Positions 57,501 to 64,000 of a stretch of 64,000 nucleotides of DNA are shown in pieces; the first letter of the stretch is position 1; the number at the start of each line of letters is the position of its first letter. Below the pieces are notes generated by a model that did no database searches, had not been told where the DNA came from, and saw only the letters and a list, made by a program, of their open reading frames with translations. Source of the stretch: Paracamarosporium sp. OC-R06-R3 (taxonomy: Eukaryota; Ascomycota; Dothideomycetes; Pleosporales; Didymosphaeriaceae); the NCBI GenBank assembly GCA_019828545.1, contig JACVRA010000295.1, positions 1 to 64,000 of the forward strand. Reading direction: 5' to 3'. The translations under genes were made by a program, and so were the position numbers.

Positions 57501-57613
57501 CTGAAAGTGTTCCACCTACGCCTTCGAACAGCAGTGCGATGGGAAGCGTCAGCGCACAATGGGGGTTAGTTAGTATACTAACCCTTGGTGCTTGTATCAT
57601 TATGATGGGTTGA
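54572..57613 (+). CDS. GPI-anchored Pro/Ser/Thr-rich cell-wall protein with tandem repeats
   Basis: A signal-peptide exon (54572-54659, MVLLISLGLMALSPIVAYG) is joined by a 147-nt intron (GTATGT donor) to a long second exon (54807-57613). The product has 964 residues. A Cys-containing N-terminal domain (residues 50-380) is followed by a Ser/Pro/Thr/Gln-rich stalk with five EPTQA pentapeptide repeats. Next come several beta-type repeats rich in Gly/Thr/Val (IIVGGSTSVL, PIIIGGQTLQPGS, TQIVVDGSTIPL), and last a hydrophobic C-terminus (ILTLGACIIMMG) as a GPI-attachment signal. It should be heavily O-glycosylated and sit on the outer wall, perhaps as an adhesin. It is head-to-head with the membrane pepsin-fold gene. 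Confidence 0.85.
56116..56190 (+). repeat. 15-bp tandem repeat (5 units) coding EPTQA
   Basis: Five consecutive 15-base units, consensus AGAGCCAACCCAAGC, the last three identical, encode the EPTQA repeats in the stalk of the GPI protein. Units of a multiple of three keep the frame, so copy number could vary between strains. Confidence 0.9.
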
Positions 57614-57925
57614 GACGATATTCGATGTTTATGTTCATGTATCCAATGTTTAATGTAATAAATGACATACTGGACGCGGTAAACAAATAAGGTCCTATAG
57701 TAAAGTGACAATTACACTATATATAAGATATTCCTACATATCAATCGTGACTCACACGGTTCAACGATTGCATACCGAATGTAACTCTTGGAGCTCGATG
57801 AACAACTGTGCACGTGAGATGACTGCGGCCTATGCCTTGGCTTACACTAGCGCGTTTCTCCAGAAATTCCAACCGCGACAAGCTAAAGACGTCGCAAGCC
57901 TCACAGCGACACTCCAACCACCAAA
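57614..57925. other. Intergenic / PRP19 5' region
   Basis: No coding frame is supported. It includes the end of the GPI-protein transcript and the promoter of PRP19. Confidence 0.45.
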
Positions 57926-59399
57926 ATGCTGTGCGCAATTTCCGGCGAAGCCCCCCAATCGCCTGTTGCCTCGCGCAAGAGCGGCAACGTCTTCGAAAGA
58001 CGTCTCATCGAGGCGCACATCGCCGAACACCATACCGACCCCGTCACCGGCGAGGACCTCTCCGTCGAAGACCTGATCGAGCTCAAGTCGCCGCGCATAG
58101 TGACCCCACGACCTCCGAATCTCACTTCGATACCTTCTTTGTTGAGCGCGTTCCAGAATGAATGGGATGCGATTGTGCTCGAGACGTTTACGTTGAAGCA
58201 GCAGCTGGCGCAGACGAGGCAGGAGCTCAGTACTGCGCTGTATCAGAATGATGCGGCGACACGCGTCATTGCGCGATTGACGCGCGAAAGAGACGAAGCG
58301 AGAGAGGCACTATCGAATATTACGATCAGCGGGGGAGGCGCTGCGAATGGGGATGCGATGCAGGTGGACGGCCAGGCTCTGCCAGAGGAGCTCGTGGCCA
58401 AGGTAGATGAGACGCAGCAAGAGTATGTGCACCTGACGAGTTTTTCTGCAATTTCCTCTAACAGCACCCAGATTGTTCAAGACTCGCCGCAAGCGACCTA
58501 TCCCCGACGGCTGGGCAACCGGAGACGATGTATCAGCCTACGACGTCACGTCCTTGAGTGAACCTCTTTATCCAGGCAGCACAGCAGTATCTGTTGACGC
58601 CTCTGGCGACCTTGCGCTATTTGGAGGAGCAGACGGCGTTGCAGGCGTCTACTCTCTATCACAACAAAAGTTGGTATACACATTGAAGGCCGGATCGGCA
58701 GTCACAACTACCACATGGTGGGGCACGAAAGCCGTCGTTGCCACTTCGGCTGGTACGGTCAAGATATTCGAGGATGGAAATGAGATTGCCCAGCTTGGGT
58801 CTCATGCTGGAGCAGTCAGCTCAGTGTCTCTCCACCCCAGCGGTTCGATCTTGGCCACGGCCGGGGCTGACAAGCGCTTCATATTCCACGATCTTTCGAC
58901 CTTCAAGCCCGTTTCAGAAGTATATACCGAGGCAGACATCACTTGCTGCGATTTCCATGTGGATGGTCTTCTTTTCTTCACTGGTGGGTCAGATGGCAAT
59001 ATCCGCATTTTTGATGTCAAGAATGGAGCAGCCATGGCAGTGTTAGAGGCAGGTGGTCCAGTCCGCGCCCTTTCCTTTTCAGAGAACGGGACTTGGTTCG
59101 CTGTGGCGGTCAAGGGCTCTAGCAGCGCTTCCGTCTGGGACATCCGCAAGCAGTCGCCCATTAAGGTGTTTGACGTCGGAAGCCCAATTGACAGTGTTCA
59201 ATTCGACTATACGGGCCAATTCTTGGCGACGGCTGGGTCGGGAAGTGTGTCTGTTCAACAGTGGACGAAATCTTCGAAGAGTTGGACAGAGCCGGTGCGG
59301 AAAGCGGTGCAGGCGAGGGATATTGCATGGGGAATCAACGCCACTTCTCTAATTGCTCTCACACCGGAAGGCGGCCTCAATGTTTTGAGTGCATCATGA
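57926..59399 (+). CDS. PRP19: Pre-mRNA-processing factor 19 (U-box E3 ligase)
   Basis: Exons 57926-58422 and 58472-59399 are joined across a 49-nt intron (GTATGT donor, CTGAC and CTAAC candidate branches, CCCAG acceptor). The product has 474 residues. MLCAISGEAP...FERRLIEAHI...DPVTGEDL is the N-terminal U-box. A coiled-coil tetramerisation region follows (about 75-140), then the linker TRRKRPIPDGW. Seven WD40 repeats occupy residues 195-474, with SHAGAVSSVSLHPSG and FTGGSDGNIRIFDV. Prp19 is the core of the NineTeen complex that activates the spliceosome and also acts in DNA repair. Length matches the family. Confidence 0.95.
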
Positions 59400-60030
59400 G
59401 AGATTGAATCTGAGAGGGGAGCTAGCACAGCAACCGGAGCTGAGTGAGCGTGCGGGGAAGGTTGAGCGATTTCCTGCTGTAGGGTACGGTAGGCTAAGAA
59501 CGCCACCTGTGTATTTGAATAACGTGAATTTGAAGAAGATCAACTGGGCATCGACTATGGGTTTCCGGAGACTAGCTTATTGCATACTGCGACGACAAAG
59601 GGGAATGCAAAATGTAATATAGATCCACCTTTTCCCATGCATCGTGCCACCACGGTCTCTTCCAGAGCTCAACAACGTTGCTCTTGACGTGCAGGTGACA
59701 GGGTGTCTTGGCGTAATGCATTCCCATCGAACCTTCAAGAAAGGTTGATGGCGAACAATGCAGTAAAAGAAAGAGAAACACGCAATAGGCAGCAACAGGT
59801 GAAGGGTGCATGTTTATAAAGGACGTCAGTGTGAACGCCGGACCTAGACTACGTTAGTTCCGAAGATCGGTTTGCGGCTCTGATCCTTGCCCACGACAAG
59901 CGCCCGCCGCGCAGACCGAACCTCGTCTTTGCACGCAACCACTGTCCTTTCCCTTACACTCTCCACCTCTCCACCTTTCCACCTCGCTGTCTGTCACCCC
60001 GTCGACACTCTTCTCGCGCCAGAACAGAGC
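59400..60030. other. Intergenic, nothing recognised
   Basis: Tail of PRP19 and promoter of the RING gene, with a pyrimidine-rich leader at 59935-59995. Confidence 0.45.
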
Positions 60031-61339
60031 ATGGACAGCGAGCTGCCGTTCGGTTACGCTCATCGTCGAGAGAAGGTAAGTGGGCGCTCTGAAAGCCGCG
60101 CAAGCACCTCGTACAGTCCGGAAAGTGGCTGACAAACTGTCACAGCGTTCAGCAGCCGAAATGGATCTGGACGGCTCTGCCTCACCGCCAACCTGGACTC
60201 CTATTGATCACTTTTCGAGAGAGTCCAGCGCCCCTCGCACGGCCTTCGATTTGCCTCACATAAACAACATGCCTGCCGAGGCCCCTCGACGAGGATACGA
60301 CTATCGCAGACCGGTGATTTCCTCGAACAACGTCATTGACCTCACCGACGAGGATACGGGGCCGTCAATAACGCCGAGTCAACCAGAGCGGCCGAGCGGT
60401 CGGTCGGCACGCCCACCACGCTTCGGACGCGAGATCATCGACGTAGAGGAGGACAATTCAAGCGCAACAATAGAGACGCCTAACTCTCCAGAGATACAGT
60501 TCGTCTCATCTCGTCGGATCGAGCCTTCTCAACAGCGCCACCCCACTTTCCTCGAGTTGGAAGATGGCGACGAAGACGAGGTGGAATTTGTGCGCGCGAA
60601 TCCGTTACCAGAATCACAAAGGCGAAGGGACATAGACCAACTTGCAGACCTGCTCGATGACCCGGCATATCGAACCCGGGCGGTGCACCTACGAGAACGA
60701 GTGGAGCGGCTGGCAGGCGATCGCAGAAGGTCGGCCCGAGACGCACAGATTGCTAGGGTGGAGCGCATGTTCGCCGCAGCTCGAAGTCGAAGGACGCCTC
60801 GTGTGCTTTCTGCGCAGCCACGCTCGCTTTCGATACAGTTAGAAGCTGGACAAAGGAATGGCCCCGGGAGACACATCCACCTAGGTTTCATTGCACCAGT
60901 CTTGAACTTTGGAGCGGTTGGATTCGACATGGGCTTTGATGATGGAGCTACCGACGCTCCGCCACCACCACCACCTACATACAATGCGCCAGCGCAAGCT
61001 CCAGAGGGGTTTACCAGGAGTCCGCAAGAAGAGGATGTCCTGGTGTGTCCGAATTGTGAGGATGAGTTGTGTGTAGGAGACTCGGATCTGAAACGACAGG
61101 TTTGGCTTGTAAAGTCATGCGGCCATGTACGTACAATCGTCTGTATGGGGTGATTGACAGTATGCTAATGATTATAGGTCTACTGCGGCGAGTGCATGTT
61201 AAACCGACACATCAAGAAAAGCGCAAAAGGCAAGGAGAAGCAAGTACCAGCCCGCACAAAGCCATTTAAGGAATGCGTGGTGGAGGGCTGCCAGAAGAGA
61301 GTCTCGAGCAAAAATGCCGTGATCCAGGTTTTCCTTTGA
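60031..61339 (+). CDS. RING-finger protein with SIM-like motifs (possible SUMO-targeted ubiquitin ligase)
   Basis: Exons are 60031-60075, 60146-61126 and 61178-61339, with introns of 70 and 51 nt, all phase 0. The product has 395 residues. The N-terminal half is disordered and carries VIDLTDEDTG and EIIDVEED, short hydrophobic cores followed by acids like SUMO-interaction motifs. The C-terminal RING reads CPNC, then SCGHVYCGEC across the last splice, then CVVEGC, giving a complete C3HC4-type set. Disordered N-terminus with SIMs plus a C-terminal RING is the plan of Slx5/Slx8/Rfp-type SUMO-targeted ubiquitin ligases, which act in genome stability. The RING is certain, and the STUbL assignment is inferred from the architecture. 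Confidence 0.75.
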
Positions 61340-62062
61340 TGTCTCACTTTCCTCATGTACGACTCTCATATCCGGCATACTATTCGTTCTATCCTTATAC
61401 CCAATGGACCGGCGCGGCTTGGGTTAGATCTTTGGGCGATACCCAAATCATGCATCTATGTATTCCATATTCTAGGACGGCTCTTCTACCTTTCTTTTCC
61501 ACGAAGGCTTTTCTCGGATTTTCATTAGCGAGCATGCGCTTATCTAGTGTTGACTTTTCAGTCGAATTCTAGATGTGCTTCTCATCCAGGTCTTTTCCTT
61601 CAGTCACTGCAAAGACCGAGGCGTGAAGAAAAATTGGTGGAAGTAATTTGGGCTTTCACGACACGATGGATGTAGCAAATGTGCATATATATACAAGCAG
61701 ATGACCTATATGACCTGCTTTGCGATAGATGTGACGAGTTGCACCTTGCTTAGTTGCACTTGAACAGCCCTCGCCATAACCTTCGTTCGATGAGCCTTGA
61801 ATGTATAAGGCACCTACCAGGAGCGAGGTTCTGGGTGCTTCTGGCGTGAGCACCATGAGATCATAACCCGGATTTAGTACCAGGGCAGCGGCGTTAACAG
61901 CACGCTGTACCTCGCCAAGCACGGCCCCTGCTCCCAAAAATCTCACGCCGAGGCACCGCTCTCAACACTGTGGTCAGCCCTGCGCTTGCGTCCCTCACCT
62001 GTTATCCTATCTCCATTCCTCGCACGGCCGTCTTCCTTCGGCATCATCTGGCTCATATCACG
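61340..62062. other. Intergenic, nothing recognised
   Basis: Frames at 61273-61572 (plus) and 61656-61946 (minus) have no motif. They lie in the RING-gene 3' UTR and the next promoter. Confidence 0.45.
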
Positions 62063-62868
62063 ATGCCGCCTAACCCCAACACGGAGCCCACGGTGGCCGA
62101 CGTTAAGAGACAGTACTTGATCAGTTATAATGCGATTAGTGCAACGCTATGGTTCGGCGTGTTAGCAAGAGTGGTCATGCTCGCAGCTGCGGAGGGTGTG
62201 GAGAACGGGAAGGTGTACGAAGAGATGGAGAGGTTTTGCAGATTGACGCAGAGTGCGGCTGCGTTAGAGGTTGTGCATAGCTTGATTGGTACGTATCCCA
62301 CCTTCACCCACCAATTGGCACGGCTAGACGGCGATGAACTAACGGTGCGCACATAGGAGTCGTCCGAGCACCGCTTTTCACAACGTTGATGCAGGTTTCG
62401 AGCCGATTGTTGCTGGTGTGGGGCATTGCATACAACTTCCCTCAAACCACAAAGTACAACCCTGCGTATAGCTCTATGCTCCTCGCATGGAGCATCACGG
62501 AGGTCATTCGGTACTCGTACTTTGTCTTCGCCTTGACCAACTCTGTCCCTAAGCTTTGGACTTGGCTTCGGTACGCAGTCTCTTCCCGTTCTACACACAA
62601 AGCAGCAACAATGTACAATATAAACACGTGAGGTCAGAGCTAACTGTGCCGCAGGTACAACACCTTCCTTATCCTGTACCCTCTCGGTGTCGCAAGCGAA
62701 ACGTGGTTGATTTACAAGGCTATTCCTCCGGCTAGCAAGCTCGATGAGAAGTACGGGTGGGGTTTGTGGGCAGTGCTGGCGACTTACATTCCGGGCTTCT
62801 ACACTCTATTCACATACATGTTGAAGCAGAGGAGGAGGATTCTGAGGGCAGACAAGAAGAAGCAGTGA
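62063..62868 (+). CDS. PHS1: Very-long-chain 3-hydroxyacyl-CoA dehydratase (Phs1/HACD)
   Basis: Exons are 62063-62288, 62357-62570 and 62655-62868, with introns of 68 and 84 nt (both GTACG- donors). The product has 217 residues with about six membrane segments. It belongs to the PTPLA/HACD family of the ER, which removes water from 3-hydroxyacyl-CoA in the very-long-chain fatty-acid elongation cycle. The catalytic Tyr and Glu are visible seven residues apart in LYPLGVASE (Tyr155, Glu162), and SEVIRYxY-like TEVIRYSYF precedes them. The C-terminus is basic (KQRRR...KKKQ), compatible with ER retention. Length is typical. Confidence 0.93.
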
Positions 62869-63582
62869 GAGGCAGGAAAGACAATGCTCGGTTGGGATAA
62901 TGCAGGGATATCCCTCGGGTAGTGAAGAGAGCGCATGTCGCTTGCGGAAGTGAGAGTCTAGATCTTGCAGATAGAAAAGAAAGCAGGTATTGGTCGGTGT
63001 CAAATGAATCAATGGTTGGTCAATGGACATGTATGTTTACCGTTGCCATAGCATTGGCTCAAGCGCCATGCTACTTCAACCGCATCGCGAAAGACCAGAA
63101 GTCTTGCTCAATATTTCTTCAGCTAATTTCATTGTACGAGGCATGTTTGGGATGGCCCTGGGGCTTATTAGGTCACATGGACAAAATGTTTATGTACAAA
63201 ATAAGTTCAACGGTGGGCACCACTCCAGGAAGCGTGTCTTGGCTCGGTAGCCTACAATGCTCGGCCCGACATCACACCACTACCATCTAGGATTAGGATC
63301 TTCGCCCGCACCGTTTCTCCGCGTCAACAAGTAACCTCGCATTCGATCGACAGGGCCATGATGCTTTGCCCTTGCCAATATGCGGGGAAACCACACGGCT
63401 ATGGCAGGTGCAATACCGCACCGCAAATGGCGCTCGCGCTGCTGCATGCTAGACGAGGAATTGCATCATGCACCGACCACCTGCATGTAGACGCCGCTCG
63501 GCGCAGAGCTGTATAAATTGCGGCTAAAGGTACGACGTCCCAAGTACAGCTGTACTCCACCTCTGAGCAGTCAAACGTCAAC
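62869..63582. other. Intergenic / alpha-glucosidase promoter
   Basis: Open frames at 62922-63290 are not supported by motifs or splice structure. The right end holds the promoter of the GH31 gene. Confidence 0.45.
63512..63519 (+). promoter_or_regulatory. TATA box of the GH31 gene
   Basis: TATAAATT lies 71 bases before the start codon, implying a short 5' leader. Confidence 0.45.
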
Positions 63583-64000
63583 ATGAGGTTCTCTACAGTG
63601 CCTGTCCTTTTGGGACTAGCTGGGCCGGCTTTGACGAGCGGTGTTGCAAGACGCCAGGCTGGTTCTTTGGAGAGCTGTCCCGGTTACGCGGCGAGCAATG
63701 TGCAGGATGATGGCACGAAACTCACTGCGGACTTGAGCCTTGCGGGAGAAGCGTGCAATGCGTACGGCGAGGATTTGACAAGTCTGAAATTGGAGGTCGA
63801 GTACCAGAATGGTGAGGTGTCTCGCACTCAAGGTCGACGCCGCTAACTGGTACATAGAGAATCGCTTGCATGTCAAGATCTACGACGCAGATGAGCAGGT
63901 GTACCAGGTGCCTGAGAGCGTGTTTCCGCGACCTTCCAGCGACGGCTATAAAGTTGGGAAGTCGGCGCTGGGTTTCCAGTGGACGGAGAAGCCATTCTCG
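63583..64000 (+). CDS. GH31 alpha-glucosidase, 5' part (runs off the window)
   Basis: Exon 1 is 63583-63811, followed by a 46-nt intron (GTGAGG donor, CTAAC branch, TAG acceptor). Exon 2 starts at 63858 and continues beyond the window. A signal peptide (MRFSTVPVLLGLAGPALTSG) is followed by CPGYAASNVQ, LTADLSLAGEACNAYG, LHVKIYDADEQVYQVPESV. These are the N-terminal beta-sandwich motifs of secreted fungal GH31 alpha-glucosidases (maltase type). The catalytic barrel lies outside the window, so activity cannot be confirmed here. Removing the intron joins EYQN-E-NRLHVKIY, as expected. Confidence 0.88.

Overview
The window comes from a filamentous ascomycete (Pezizomycotina, most likely Dothideomycetes). 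The evidence is short introns (mostly 46-68 nt) with GTAAGT/GTATGT-like donors and CTAAC/CTGAC branch points, a NACHT/NB-ARC-type receptor, a HET-domain remnant, an AA9 polysaccharide monooxygenase, and clear fungal orthologues (Elg1, Utp8, Prp19, Alb1, Phs1-type dehydratase). A short N run (44516-44536) marks an assembly gap.

Layout. 0.5-4.6 kb: a GFA/CENP-V protein, a secreted AA9 LPMO and an intron-containing tRNA-Val(AAC). 5.1-10.6 kb: a small orphan gene, then the most interesting locus. This is a minus-strand NB-ARC/TPR receptor divergent from a plus-strand alpha/beta-hydrolase (SesB-like). The N-terminus of the receptor and the C-terminus of the hydrolase carry almost the same Asn/Gln/Gly-rich motif, the arrangement expected of amyloid-templated receptor-effector signalling in fungal programmed cell death. 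11.2-26.0 kb is conserved housekeeping and metabolic DNA: an NmrA-like reductase, Alb1, Elg1, Utp8, a large FUSC-like membrane protein and a bacterial-looking, intronless phosphonopyruvate hydrolase. 26.3-33.5 kb: an orphan gene, a HET-domain fragment and a complete GAF/HisKA/HATPase/REC hybrid histidine kinase. 36.1-39.6 kb: a class I glutamine amidotransferase and acetoacetyl-CoA synthetase.

39.6-50 kb is gene-poor and partly decayed. It holds a broken cytochrome P450, an apparently intact 14-TM-type MFS exporter, the assembly gap, a broken GliT-like thioredoxin-disulfide reductase, and a GC-rich stretch with no recognisable gene. P450 + MFS + GliT-like reductase is the combination seen in epidithiodioxopiperazine-type secondary-metabolite clusters, so this may be the relic of one.

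50.5-64 kb returns to ordinary genes: an orphan disordered protein, a membrane-anchored pepsin-fold protein that lacks the usual catalytic motifs, a GPI-anchored Pro/Ser/Thr-rich wall protein, Prp19, a RING protein with SUMO-interaction-like motifs, a 3-hydroxyacyl-CoA dehydratase and the 5' end of a GH31 alpha-glucosidase that runs off the window.

Exon boundaries were chosen by eye from splice signals, frame continuity and family expectations. No alignment or database search was run.
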